DNA of 23,616 nucleotides from CAYPCH01 sp964409165 (GCA_964409165.1 CAYPCH010000054.1:1-23616); one strand, 5' to 3'. Positions 7,290-16,252 are shown, counted from the stretch's first letter. Notes: generated from the sequence alone by a model not told the origin. A program made the numbers and translations.

Positions 7290-7497
7290 CGTTTTCCTTT
7301 TCCTTCAGATCATTAATGTTATAAGTTATACACTTTGTGGATTTCCTTGTACGTGTTGTTTTGGCTTGCTTTGTCGTTTTGCTGCTTTTAGGTGAAGCAC
7401 TTTTCTTTGCGGCGGTGGAAGCTACCTTATAACTACAGTTTTTGTTGGTACAGGCATCATTTATCATTAATGATCCGCAAGTACAAAATTGTGCCAA
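7270..7497 (-). CDS. Small cysteine-containing, Lys/Ser/Thr-rich protein
   Basis: The protein has 75 residues. The TTG at 7497-7495 is chosen as start because AAAGGAG (7512-7506) lies 8 nt before it; longer in-frame starts lie upstream of this binding site. The N-terminus MAQFCTCGSLMINDACTNKNC carries four Cys (5, 7, 16, 21) that could bind zinc. Residues about 28-53 are a low-complexity basic linker (AKKSASPKSSKTTKQAK), and the C-terminus is acidic (KEKENEEESSD). No membrane segment or signal peptide is present. The function is unknown; a nucleic-acid or protein-binding role is only a guess from composition. Confidence 0.65.
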   Translation of the reverse strand: MAQFCTCGSLMINDACTNKNCSYKVASTAAKKSASPKSSKTTKQAKTTRTRKSTKCITYNINDLKEKENEEESSD

Positions 7498-7857
7498 ATA
7501 AATCACTCCTTTATACAAGTATATCACAAAAACCAGTATCTTAGTTATTTTTTTGACAATATTCATATAAAGTTTTTGTAACACACTTCCAATTCCGTAA
7601 ATTCAATCGTAAAAATTAGAATTTTTCACATATAATTATTTCCTGATGCTATAATTGTTAAATGATAGCTTTTCAAAAAATAAGATTTGTTATATAATGA
7701 GCCTACAAAGTAAAAAGTGCTGGGTTTGGTTATTTTTTAGTTGAATTAATAAATACATTTGTTTTTATATAATTTTCTCTCGCGATTTTTCCGATATATA
7801 TAATTGCGGGGTAGATTATCTTAATAATTTCTCTTATAGAATGGGAGTTCAATATTA
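7498..7857 (+). promoter_or_regulatory. Intergenic region with a candidate promoter for the response regulator
   Basis: TTTTCA (7670-7675) and TATAAT (7693-7698) are separated by 17 bp and point to the gene at 7858. The leader would be about 155 nt. No convincing promoter for the minus-strand small gene was found in the other half. GGGAG at 7843-7847 is the ribosome binding site. Nothing else is recognised here. Confidence 0.4.
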
Positions 7858-8790
7858 ATGTTTAAAAAGAAAATTCTAATTATAGACGATACCGAATTTA
7901 TGACAAAACTAATTTCAGATATCCTGAAGAACGCTGGTTATGATGTCGTTTCAGCATCTGATGGTAAGCAGGGTATTCAGAAGGTAAGGGAGGAAAAACC
8001 TGATCTTGTGATACTTGATGTTATTATGCCCGGAATGGACGGTTATGAGGTGTGTAAAACGTTAAGAGATGATGAAAGTAATAACCTTATGCCTATCATA
8101 ATGCTTACGGCTCATGATAATGAAGATGATAAATTGACAGGTCTTGAACTTGGGGCGGACGATTATATTATAAAGCCTTTTAACAGCAGGGAGCTTGTGA
8201 GCAGAGTCAGAAATACATTAAAACGTATTGACAGGAACAGATGGGCAAACCCGCTTACCGGACTACGGGGAAATATTGAGATTCAGACCGAAATAAACCA
8301 GAGAATTGCCAAAGGGCAGCTTTTCTCAGTTATTTACGCTGATTTGGATAATTTTAAGGCATATAATGATGTCTATGGGTTTGCAAGCGGAGACAGGGCG
8401 ATAAAGCTTACAGCAGATATAATTCTCGACAGTGTCCATCAAGCAGGAAATCAGGGTGACTTTGTGGGTCATGTAGGTGGTGACGATTTTGTAATTATAT
8501 CAACACCTGAAAAATCTGAAGATATATGTAAACTTATTATAAAGGATTTTGACGAAAAGATAAAAGTAATATATTGTAACGAGGATTTGGACAGAGGATA
8601 TATTGTTACAAGCAACAGGCAGGGACAGGTCATGAAGTTTCCTCTTATATCCATATCTTTGGCAATTGTTACAAATGAAGTCAGAGAACTTATCAGCCAC
8701 ATTCAAATAGCTGAAATTGCAGCCGAGTTGAAGAAAAAAGCAAAATCGGTGCCAGGTAGTGCTTATGTCAAAGACAGAAGAAAGTATTAG
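7858..8790 (+). CDS. Response regulator with degenerate GGDEF-type output domain
   Basis: The protein has 310 residues and should be cytoplasmic. The receiver (1-122) has all key residues: D10, D11, the phospho-acceptor D54, T84 and K106. The output domain (about 130-290) has NPLTGLRGN at its start, the substrate/metal stretch DLDNFKAYND (162-171) and a GGDDF signature at 207-211 instead of GGDEF/GGEEF. The product-inhibition motif RxxD before the signature is absent (NQGD). It may therefore be a weak or inactive diguanylate cyclase or a GTP-binding effector. No histidine kinase gene is adjacent; the nearest is the kinase at 14543-16252. A terminator was not seen after it. Confidence 0.8.
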   Translation: MFKKKILIIDDTEFMTKLISDILKNAGYDVVSASDGKQGIQKVREEKPDLVILDVIMPGMDGYEVCKTLRDDESNNLMPIIMLTAHDNEDDKLTGLELGADDYIIKPFNSRELVSRVRNTLKRIDRNRWANPLTGLRGNIEIQTEINQRIAKGQLFSVIYADLDNFKAYNDVYGFASGDRAIKLTADIILDSVHQAGNQGDFVGHVGGDDFVIISTPEKSEDICKLIIKDFDEKIKVIYCNEDLDRGYIVTSNRQGQVMKFPLISISLAIVTNEVRELISHIQIAEIAAELKKKAKSVPGSAYVKDRRKY

Positions 8791-8870
8791 CAGCATTATG
8801 TTGTTCTAATTCTGTGGGTTCTTTGGTTACCATTTCTTCCTGATTACTCGAAAGTATTTACAAGTAATAC

Positions 8871-8940
8871 AAACATTCATAAAAATTCATAAAGGTTCAT
8901 AAAAGTTCATAAAAGTTTATAAAAACTTACAACACTTATA
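8871..8940. repeat. 10-bp phased A-tract/TTCAT repeat
   Basis: Seven consecutive 10-bp units follow the pattern AAAAGTTCAT: five good copies from 8871 to 8920, then two decayed ones. Related ATTCATA/CTCATAA words continue irregularly to about 8970. A-tracts repeated with the helical period should curve DNA. It lies about 170-240 bp before the importer operon and directly after the response regulator gene. Confidence 0.75.
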
Positions 8941-9033
8941 ACGCTCATAAGCTTTCACAAGTATTCATAGGCACTTTTGGGCATTTTTAACTATCGTTTG
9001 ATACAAAAACAATTCTGATTTGTGACTTTTGGA

Positions 9034-9071
9034 ATTTTCACAGCATTGCAGTATTTTCACAGCATCACAGT
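9034..9071. repeat. 19-bp tandem repeat upstream of the importer operon
   Basis: ATTTTCACAGCATTGCAGT (9034-9052) is followed at once by a second copy (9053-9071) with 17 of 19 identical bases. It ends 35 bp before the start codon, so it lies in the leader or at the promoter. A protein-binding role is possible but unproven. I could not place a confident -10/-35 pair in 8941-9106. Confidence 0.65.
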
Positions 9072-9106
9072 ATCAATTATCCGATTCCTAAGGGGGTAAA
9101 TTAATT

Positions 9107-10747
9107 ATGAAGCTAAGAAAGTATTCATCAGTGCTATTGGTTATTCTAATACTCTTAAGTATTATGCTGTCAGGATGTAGTGGAAAGGTAGAAGCAAGTT
9201 TTCAGCAGATAACTGTAAACCTTGGGGATGAACCGGCAACACTTGACCCACAACAGGTTTTTGATGTTACTCCTATGAGGGTGGTAAATGCTATATTTGA
9301 AGGCTTGTGCCGGATAGATGAAAAAGGAACACCTATAGCGGGAGCAGCTGAATCATGGGATATAAGTGATGATAAGCTTACATACATTTTTCATATCAGA
9401 GAAGACGCAAAATGGTGGGATGGAACAGATGTTACAGCTGAGGATTTCAAACAGGCATGGTTGAGGGCACTTGACCCTGAGCCTGCGGATTATGCGCCTG
9501 CATATATGGGAAACATGCTTTTTTGCATAAATGGTGCCAAAATGTATGCAACCGGAGAAGGTAAAAGAGAGGATGTTGGAGTTTTTGCAAGGGATGCAAA
9601 AACTCTGGAAATAACTCTTGAAAGTCATACACCCTACTTTCTGAAACTTGTATGCGGCAGTGTTTTTATGCCTGTTAATACGAATTTTTATGAAAAACAG
9701 CCTGTACAGAACAATATGACATTGTACGGCACTGGTACTGAAAACATTATGGGCAACGGACCTTTCAAGTTAAAAGACTGGAATCATGGTGAATATATAG
9801 TTCTGGAGAAGAATCCTATGTATTGGAACTCAAAAGGGGTTAAGCTTGACCAGGTTACGTTTAAGATGATTAGTAACAGCTCTTCTGCATTTACCTCATT
9901 TTTGGCAGGTGAAATTGACGTTGCCGATATAACGGAGCCTTCACAGAAAATGCAGATAAATAAGAAGAATAGCAGGCTGGAAAGCTATGATCTTGGAGCA
10001 ACACAGTATATTTCCATAAACAATGAAGATGAGATATTAAAAAATAAGAACATAAGAAAAGCTTTAGCCTATGCCATTGATCGTGAAACACTGACGCAGA
10101 AAGTTTTAAACGATGGCTCGGAAAAAGCTTTAGGATTTGTTAATCCTGTTGTGAGGTGGATAAGTAGTTCCTTTAGGGAAGAGGCAGGCGATTTGTTTAT
10201 AGATAATGACATTGGCAATGCGAAAAAACTTTTATCCGAAGGGTTAAGGGAACTGAATTTATCGAAGCTTCCTGAAATGTCAATTCTTATTGATGATAAG
10301 GAAACATCGAAAAGGGATGCGCAGGCACTTCAGGATATGTGGAGGAAAAGCATAGGGCTTGAAGTTGAAATTGTGGTTTTACCCTTTGATGCAATGATTG
10401 AGAAGATGTTTATGAAGGATTATCAGATGGGGATGCTTATGTGGATGGCAGATTTTAATGACCCTACTGCATTTTTAGACATCTTTGAATCGGATAATTT
10501 TTTTAACGTAGCATTTTATAATAATCCTGATTACGATAGCCTTATGATTAAGGCAAAAAATGAGAGGGATGATTTTAAAAGGTTGAGCATGATGATTGAA
10601 GCGGAAAAAACAGTAATTGACGATATGGTTGTCTGTCCTGTGTATTTTCTGAGACAGAATTATGTTGTAAACTCTGGTGTCAGAGATTTTGTAAGAGGCA
10701 GTAGCCCTATGCAGGATATGGATTTTTACTGGACTCATATAGAATAA
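9107..10747 (+). CDS. ABC importer substrate-binding lipoprotein, family 5 (OppA/DppA-like)
   Basis: The protein has 546 residues. Its signal peptide ends in the lipobox LSGC with C24 as the lipidated residue, so it is anchored to the outer face of the membrane. The SBP_bac_5 fold is shown by NLGDEPATLDPQ near the N-terminus, WDGTDVTAEDFKQAW (about 104-118), GNGPFKLKDWNHGEYIVLEKNPMYW and the IRKALAYAIDRETL helix. It captures oligo- or dipeptides, or another family ligand such as nickel chelates; the ligand cannot be read from sequence. AAGGGGG lies before the ATG. It is the first gene of the four-gene operon. Confidence 0.9.
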   Translation: MKLRKYSSVLLVILILLSIMLSGCSGKVEASFQQITVNLGDEPATLDPQQVFDVTPMRVVNAIFEGLCRIDEKGTPIAGAAESWDISDDKLTYIFHIREDAKWWDGTDVTAEDFKQAWLRALDPEPADYAPAYMGNMLFCINGAKMYATGEGKREDVGVFARDAKTLEITLESHTPYFLKLVCGSVFMPVNTNFYEKQPVQNNMTLYGTGTENIMGNGPFKLKDWNHGEYIVLEKNPMYWNSKGVKLDQVTFKMISNSSSAFTSFLAGEIDVADITEPSQKMQINKKNSRLESYDLGATQYISINNEDEILKNKNIRKALAYAIDRETLTQKVLNDGSEKALGFVNPVVRWISSSFREEAGDLFIDNDIGNAKKLLSEGLRELNLSKLPEMSILIDDKETSKRDAQALQDMWRKSIGLEVEIVVLPFDAMIEKMFMKDYQMGMLMWMADFNDPTAFLDIFESDNFFNVAFYNNPDYDSLMIKAKNERDDFKRLSMMIEAEKTVIDDMVVCPVYFLRQNYVVNSGVRDFVRGSSPMQDMDFYWTHIE

Positions 10748-10765
10748 AGACAGGGGAAGGTCAAA

Positions 10766-11731
10766 TTGAAAAAACATATTTTATATGCTGCAAGGAAGAT
10801 TGTTCTTTTTATCATAACAATGTGGGTGGTTGCAACTTTGACTTTTGTGCTGATGCACTGTCTTCCCGGAGAGCCTTTTATATCTGGAAAGGTCATACCT
10901 CCCCAGATTCTCGACAATCTTAATGCAAAATACGGTCTGGATAAGCCTTTGGCAGAGCAGTATATAATATATATGGGCAACCTTGCAAAGGGAGATCTGG
11001 GAGTATCCATGATTTACAACAACAAAAGCGTTGCCTCAATTGTAAAAAGGGCATTTCCCGTGTCGTTGGAATTGGGGATTAGAGCGGGAATAACGGCTGT
11101 ATTTGTTGGATTGATACTTGGTATGTTTGCCGCTTATTACAAATACAAAACTATCGACCGTCTGATACTTGTTTTATCGCTGATAGGGGTGTCCATACCC
11201 GGATTTGTACTTGGTACTGTGTTTCAATATTTTATCTGCTACAGGCTTTCCGATTTTCTTAAGAATCTTACTGGGAGCGATTTGAATATGTTTCCGGTGA
11301 CAGGATGGGAAAGTTTTAGATATACTGTTGTTCCGTCTCTGGCTCTTGCCCTTGGAGCTATGGGAATGATAATAAGAATGATGAGGGCAAGTATGATTGA
11401 TGTGCTTGGACGCAACTATATTACTGCTGCTAGGGCAAGAGGACTGAGTGAGAGAGAAATTTTGTTCAAGCATTCGTTGAAAAACGCTGTTTTACCGGTT
11501 TTGTCGGTTTTAGGTCCGCTTATAACTTCTATAATAATGGGCTCATTTGTAATTGAGAATATTTTTTCTGTGCCGGGACTCGGGCAATATTTTGTTTCAA
11601 GTGTTAAGGCCAAGGACTATACAATGGTTCTTGGTCTTTCTGTGTTTACAGCGTTTATTGTTGTTTTGGTTAACACATTTACCGATATTCTTTATAGCTT
11701 TATTGATCCAAGAATACGCATTAGGGAATAA
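10766..11731 (+). CDS. ABC importer permease, OppB/DppB type
   Basis: The protein has 321 residues. The TTG at 10766 is taken as start, with GGGGAAGG 7-9 nt upstream; the N-terminus MKKHILYAARKIVLFIITMWV and LPGEPF near residue 34 are typical of this family. About six membrane helices are visible. The cytoplasmic EAA loop, which docks to the ATPase, is ITAARARGLSEREILFKHSL (around 215-234). It starts 18 bp after the binding-protein stop codon and forms a pair with the next permease. Confidence 0.9.
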   Translation: MKKHILYAARKIVLFIITMWVVATLTFVLMHCLPGEPFISGKVIPPQILDNLNAKYGLDKPLAEQYIIYMGNLAKGDLGVSMIYNNKSVASIVKRAFPVSLELGIRAGITAVFVGLILGMFAAYYKYKTIDRLILVLSLIGVSIPGFVLGTVFQYFICYRLSDFLKNLTGSDLNMFPVTGWESFRYTVVPSLALALGAMGMIIRMMRASMIDVLGRNYITAARARGLSEREILFKHSLKNAVLPVLSVLGPLITSIIMGSFVIENIFSVPGLGQYFVSSVKAKDYTMVLGLSVFTAFIVVLVNTFTDILYSFIDPRIRIRE

Positions 11732-11743
11732 TGAGGTTTTATC

Positions 11744-12721
11744 ATGAAAATAAAAAAAACCGGGTATCCAAGTCTGTGCGTTTTCATCCGGACTTTGCTT
11801 CACAAAATGGTGAGTAGCGATAAGACAGTAGCGATATCGGCTGTGTTTCTCTCACTGATTGTACTGCTTTGTGTTATAGTTCCTATCCTATCACCTTATG
11901 ATCATTATAGTCATAATCTTGATGGGACATTTTTGCCTCCTTTGAGTGAAGGACATATATTTGGAACCGACGAATTTGGAAGAGACTTGTTTGTACGAGT
12001 ATGGGAGGGCGCAAGGATATCCCTTTTTATTGGTTTTTTTGCAGCAGTTATACAAACTATAATAGGTGTTTTGTATGGCGGCATTTCCGGCATTTTAGGA
12101 GGAATTGCCGATGAGTTGATGATGAGATTTGTTGATGTTGTTTATTCAATTCCTAATCTCATTGTTGTCATATTGATTACTTTAATGCTGGGAAGCAATG
12201 CGTTTACCATTATATTTGCCCTTTCAGTCACCGAATGGATCGGTGCCGCAAGGGTTGTAAGGGGGCAAACGCTTCTTTTGAGGGAGATGGAGTTTGTACA
12301 GGCGGCAAGGGTTTTAGGAGCAGGCAGAATTCATATACTATTAAAGCATGTGCTTCCCAACAGTGCAGGACCTGTTATGGTGAATTTGATGCAGAGCATA
12401 CCTGGAGCTATTTTTGCGGAAAGCTTTTTGAGCTTTCTAGGCATGGGTGTAAAGCTTCCTAAGGCAAGCTGGGGAACTCTGGCAAGCGATGGATACAGAT
12501 ATATAAATACTTATCCATGGCTTCTGTTGATACCCATATGTTTTATTGGACTGACAATGATAGCTTTAAATATTCTGGGAGATGCTGCAAAGAATTTGCT
12601 TGAGACAAGACATGACAGTATATATATTGCAGAGGAAACCGTAAACAAAGCAGTAATACCCGCTGCAGCAGATAGAGGGAAAATACCCTCTGAAAAGTCT
12701 GTGGGTAAACGCACTTTCTGA
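11744..12721 (+). CDS. ABC importer permease, OppC/DppC type
   Basis: The protein has 325 residues. After a basic N-terminal segment, a first membrane helix (about 28-48) is followed by the family motif HIFGTDEFGRDLFVRVWEGA. The EAA loop is VQAARVLGAGRIHILLKHVL. About six helices are expected. The C-terminal tail (about 295-325) is hydrophilic and longer than usual. It follows the OppB-like gene by 12 bp, with ATGAGG as ribosome binding site. Together the two permeases make the membrane channel. Confidence 0.9.
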   Translation: MKIKKTGYPSLCVFIRTLLHKMVSSDKTVAISAVFLSLIVLLCVIVPILSPYDHYSHNLDGTFLPPLSEGHIFGTDEFGRDLFVRVWEGARISLFIGFFAAVIQTIIGVLYGGISGILGGIADELMMRFVDVVYSIPNLIVVILITLMLGSNAFTIIFALSVTEWIGAARVVRGQTLLLREMEFVQAARVLGAGRIHILLKHVLPNSAGPVMVNLMQSIPGAIFAESFLSFLGMGVKLPKASWGTLASDGYRYINTYPWLLLIPICFIGLTMIALNILGDAAKNLLETRHDSIYIAEETVNKAVIPAAADRGKIPSEKSVGKRTF

Positions 12722-12753
12722 AAAGAATTGTAAATTGTAAAAGGTGGTTTTTT

Positions 12754-14526
12754 ATGAGCGTGCTTCTTCAGGTATGTGATTTTTCACTCTGGATAGAGGA
12801 CAAAAGAATACTTGACAGCATAAGCTTAAGCGTTTCTGAGGGAGAAATAGTTGCAGTGGTCGGAGAGAGCGGCAGCGGTAAAAGCATGCTGGCAAAATCC
12901 ATTCTCAGGCTTAACAGGGAAAAGGGAATTAGAGAAGAGAGAATGAGAGAAGAGGGAAGAATACTGTTTGAGGGAACGGATATAAGCCGATTTAATGACA
13001 GACAGATGGCACTGATACGAGGAAACAAAACAGGGATGATATTCCAGGAGCCTTTGACGTATTTAAATCCTGTGCTGAGGATGAAAGGGCAGCTTACAGA
13101 ACCACTTGTAAAACATAGGGGGTTAAGGAAAAATGAAGCGGCTTTATGCATGAAAAGCCTTCTTGGAAGTTTTGATATAAAAAACCCGGAAAAATATATG
13201 GAACACTTTCCCCATGAGCTTAGCGGAGGATTGGCCCAGAGGGGTATGATCGCTATGGCTTCCTCATGCAAACCCCGTCTTATTATTGCCGACGAGGCTA
13301 CAAGTTCCCTTGATGTAATAACACAAACCTCTATAGTAAATATTTTAAGAGATATGGCAAGATTGAATGAAACATCTCTGATTTTTATTACCCATGACCT
13401 TAAACTGGCAGCTAAAATTGCCGATAGAGCTGTAATTATGAGCAAAGGGTCTATTGTTGAAGAGGGAAGCATAAGGCAAGTGTTTGATAATCCCCGATCT
13501 GATGCAGCAAAACTACTTCTCAAAGCAGTAGCTGGATGCGAATCTGAATCTCAATGTTGCAAAAGTAGCATTGCATATGATAACCCTCCTGTATTAAAGA
13601 TTAATAATTTGAGCAAGTATTATAAAAATGGGCAAAATAGTAGTTTTAAGGCTGTAGATAATATTTCTCTGGATATGTATAAGGGCGAGGTTCTTGGGCT
13701 TCTAGGAGAGAGCGGCAGCGGAAAGACCACCCTTGCAAGGCTTGTAACCAGGATACTGAAGCCAGATTCAGGGGATATATTATATAAGGAACGAGAGGTT
13801 TTAGGACTTAAAGATTATCCCAAACAGGTGCAGATGGTATTTCAGGATCCGTTAGGTGCTCTTGACCCGAGAATGAGAGTAAAGGATATTGTAGCAGAAG
13901 GACTGGATATATTTAAATCCTATACGTCGCGTGAAGAGCGAACACTGAAGGTGAGAAGTGCGATAGAGAAGGTTGGGCTTGATATAAGTTTTGAAACGAG
14001 GTTTCCTCATCAGCTTTGTGGAGGACAGAGACAGAGGGTTGGTATAGCCAGGTCACTGGTCATGGAGCCTGAAATATTGGTGTGCGATGAGCCGACATCC
14101 TATCTGGATGCTGTTTCGAAGGCACAGATTCTGAATCTTTTCAGGAAGTTGAAAGAGGATATGAAGCTTGCATATCTCTTTATAACACATGACATTGGTA
14201 CATTAGCCAGCATATGTGATAGGATTGCTGTTATGTTCCAGGGAAGAATTGTGGAAACAGGGAGATGTGAAGATATATTGAAAAACCCCTTGCACCCTTA
14301 TACAAGGATGCTTCTATCGGCAGCATATAACAAAAAGGGAGAGGCTTTGGATTGCCCTGTGGAGGTTCTCAACAGTGGAGTTGAGGAATACGACATGGGC
14401 TGCGTTTTTTGTCACAGGTGTTATGCTGCCAAGGATGAATGCTTTAGGGAGAAGCAGGGACTTTTATGTGCAGGTGATATGCATTATGTTGCATGTTGCA
14501 GGTGTGAAAGTGTAGCAATCAAATAA
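12754..14526 (+). CDS. Fused double ABC ATPase (DppD-DppF type) of the importer
   Basis: The protein has 590 residues and holds two complete nucleotide-binding domains that are separate proteins in most Opp/Dpp systems. Half one has Walker A G37-S44, Q-loop Q98, signature LSGGL at 156-160 and Walker B ending D180-E181. Half two has Walker A G318-T325, signature LCGGQ at 421-425 (Cys in place of Ser) and D445-E446. Both catalytic Glu are present. The C-terminal tail has a Cys-rich segment (CVFCHRC, then further Cys to near residue 585) as in the oligopeptide/dipeptide ATPase tail that can bind an iron-sulfur cluster. The gene closes the operon and ends 16 bp from the convergent kinase gene; no terminator fits between them. 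Confidence 0.9.
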   Translation: MSVLLQVCDFSLWIEDKRILDSISLSVSEGEIVAVVGESGSGKSMLAKSILRLNREKGIREERMREEGRILFEGTDISRFNDRQMALIRGNKTGMIFQEPLTYLNPVLRMKGQLTEPLVKHRGLRKNEAALCMKSLLGSFDIKNPEKYMEHFPHELSGGLAQRGMIAMASSCKPRLIIADEATSSLDVITQTSIVNILRDMARLNETSLIFITHDLKLAAKIADRAVIMSKGSIVEEGSIRQVFDNPRSDAAKLLLKAVAGCESESQCCKSSIAYDNPPVLKINNLSKYYKNGQNSSFKAVDNISLDMYKGEVLGLLGESGSGKTTLARLVTRILKPDSGDILYKEREVLGLKDYPKQVQMVFQDPLGALDPRMRVKDIVAEGLDIFKSYTSREERTLKVRSAIEKVGLDISFETRFPHQLCGGQRQRVGIARSLVMEPEILVCDEPTSYLDAVSKAQILNLFRKLKEDMKLAYLFITHDIGTLASICDRIAVMFQGRIVETGRCEDILKNPLHPYTRMLLSAAYNKKGEALDCPVEVLNSGVEEYDMGCVFCHRCYAAKDECFREKQGLLCAGDMHYVACCRCESVAIK

Positions 14527-14542
14527 GTTGAAACATAAGGAG

Positions 14543-16252
14543 CTAAAGCGGTATGCATATGGATATGCTTGTGCCTTTGTCTGGAGCTGACTTTATGTCT
14601 ACCTTTCCTTTTACAAGCTCAGCACGCTCTCTTAACCCGCCAAGCCCGAAACCGCCTTTTAAGGTATGAGTTTTCTTCCTTTGTTCTTCCATATCAAATC
14701 CCACTCCATCGTCGGTTACAACAACATAAATTCTGTTCTCATCCACACTGAAGTCGACAATGATGCTTTTTGCCTTGGCATGCTTGTATATGTTTGAGAG
14801 AGATTCCTGTACCATCCTGTAAAGTGTTGAAGCAAGATAGTATTCAATACTCGAATCATCACCCTGAACATTAAAGGCTATTTTTGTACCAGTGCTTTCT
14901 TCATATATTTTAAACCTGTTATCAAGAGCCGCAATAAGTCCGGTTTCAAGGTAGGAAGGCTTCAGGTCGTACAAGATGGTACGTATTTCCTTGGTAGTGG
15001 CCTTGATTGCAGAATTAAGGCTGTCCATTTCTGCAATACCCTTTTCAAACATGGAGTTTTGAAGAAACTTTTTTGCAAGCTCAATCTTAAGAGAGAGATT
15101 GACCACTGCCTGAGCTGGGCCATCATGAATATCTCTTGCTATCCTTTTTCTTTCTTCTTCGTGGGCTTTCAATATTTTTCTTGAGAGTATTTCAAGCTCG
15201 GAATTCTGTTTTTTATAACTGTCCAGAAGTTCTTTCATTTCCCTGTAAAGCAGTTGATTTTCAAGAACGACAGCAGCCTGGCCTGCCAGGGAATTCATAA
15301 TAAGCTCGTCGGCAGAGTCAAAAGGTATTATGCTGTCCATGGATTCTTTAATTGTATAGTCAATTTTTTCAGCCTTGGACTTCTTTTTATTTATAAGCTG
15401 GATTACACCTAAAATATTGTTTTCATGGTCTTTCATCGGAATGGACAGAATCGATCTGGTAATGTAACCGGTATGAAGATCAAAGCTACTATTATGCTTA
15501 TAGTCAAGATTGGGACTTAAGTTGTATGCGTCATCAATTCTGATGGTTTCGCCTGTTATGACTGAATAACCGAAGATGCTTTGCCTGGTGATAGGAGAAA
15601 TAAAGGTTTCAAGATCTGTGTTGAGACTCATATTTTTGGAAATAACGAACTTGAGAACTTTATTTTCATAGTTGTTATTGTTTACCGAAGTCCAGTTGAA
15701 ATTCTCTTTGTCAATAACCAGGTATATTGTACCGGCATCGGATGATGTCAGGTTCATACTGCTTGAAATTATCATGTCCAAAAGCTTTACAGTATCTCTC
15801 TGAGAGGACAGGGATTTCCCAATTTCATAGAATTCTTTTACTTCATAATTTAGAGAAACAATCTTTTTCTTGTTCAATATTTCATTTGACAGCTTTGAAA
15901 GAAAGAAACTGCGGTCAAATGCACCGGTATTTATAAATTCAAAAACGTTGTCAAAACTTCCCATTGAATCCAAGTTGCTGTAATAGTAAGTTATCAATAT
16001 ATAATTTAAGCTATTGAAGTTTTTTTTAAGGAACAAAGAGATATCGCTCAAAAGAGGATACTCAACAAATATGACAAGCAACGTGGTCTCAGTGTATACT
16101 AAGCTGGACAAAGACTTTTCAATATGATTGAAGAAGTCCTCCTTTAAAGGGAAAAGATTGATTTTATTGAATATCTCCTTTAGGAATCCGATATGGGTAT
16201 CATATCCAGAACCTGTAGTATTGCCGATTACGAATGCATTTTCATTTAGCAT
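14543..16252 (-). CDS. Cytoplasmic GAF sensor histidine kinase, NarL/DegS family, with receiver-like N-terminus
   Basis: The protein has 569 residues with no membrane segment. Residues about 55-135 look like a receiver fold that lost its key residues (FVEYPLLSD where the acceptor Asp should be, and FINTGAFD where the Lys should be). A GAF domain follows (about 155-335). The dimerisation/phosphoacceptor region is HisKA_3 with H376 in EERKRIARDIHDGPAQ. The ATPase has an N-box (QESLSNIYKHAKA), DDGVGFD and GFGLGGLRERAELVKG. Such kinases normally pair with a NarL-type DNA-binding regulator, and none is in the window. AAGGGG precedes the ATG. It is divergent from the cyclase gene, which suggests a common task. 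Confidence 0.85.
   Translation of the reverse strand: MLNENAFVIGNTTGSGYDTHIGFLKEIFNKINLFPLKEDFFNHIEKSLSSLVYTETTLLVIFVEYPLLSDISLFLKKNFNSLNYILITYYYSNLDSMGSFDNVFEFINTGAFDRSFFLSKLSNEILNKKKIVSLNYEVKEFYEIGKSLSSQRDTVKLLDMIISSSMNLTSSDAGTIYLVIDKENFNWTSVNNNNYENKVLKFVISKNMSLNTDLETFISPITRQSIFGYSVITGETIRIDDAYNLSPNLDYKHNSSFDLHTGYITRSILSIPMKDHENNILGVIQLINKKKSKAEKIDYTIKESMDSIIPFDSADELIMNSLAGQAAVVLENQLLYREMKELLDSYKKQNSELEILSRKILKAHEEERKRIARDIHDGPAQAVVNLSLKIELAKKFLQNSMFEKGIAEMDSLNSAIKATTKEIRTILYDLKPSYLETGLIAALDNRFKIYEESTGTKIAFNVQGDDSSIEYYLASTLYRMVQESLSNIYKHAKAKSIIVDFSVDENRIYVVVTDDGVGFDMEEQRKKTHTLKGGFGLGGLRERAELVKGKVDIKSAPDKGTSISICIPL

Noticed and set aside
7171..7395. 74-codon plus-strand open frame over the small Cys protein gene
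   Set aside because: It has no binding site and runs antisense through the terminator hairpin and the better-supported minus-strand gene.
8871..8970. CRISPR-like array
   Set aside because: Units are 10 bp without spacers, so it is a simple phased repeat.
8970..8982. Sigma-54-like GG...GC before the importer operon
   Set aside because: Spacing is 9 instead of 10 bp and the -12 part (GGCAT) is poor.
9021..9042. TGTGA...TCACA as a cAMP receptor site before the importer operon
   Set aside because: The half-sites are 12 bp apart instead of 6, so it is not a Crp-type site in spite of the cyclase nearby.
12768..13523. 251-codon minus-strand open frame inside the double ATPase gene
   Set aside because: It is antisense to a conserved ABC domain, with composition expected of a mirror frame and no family match.
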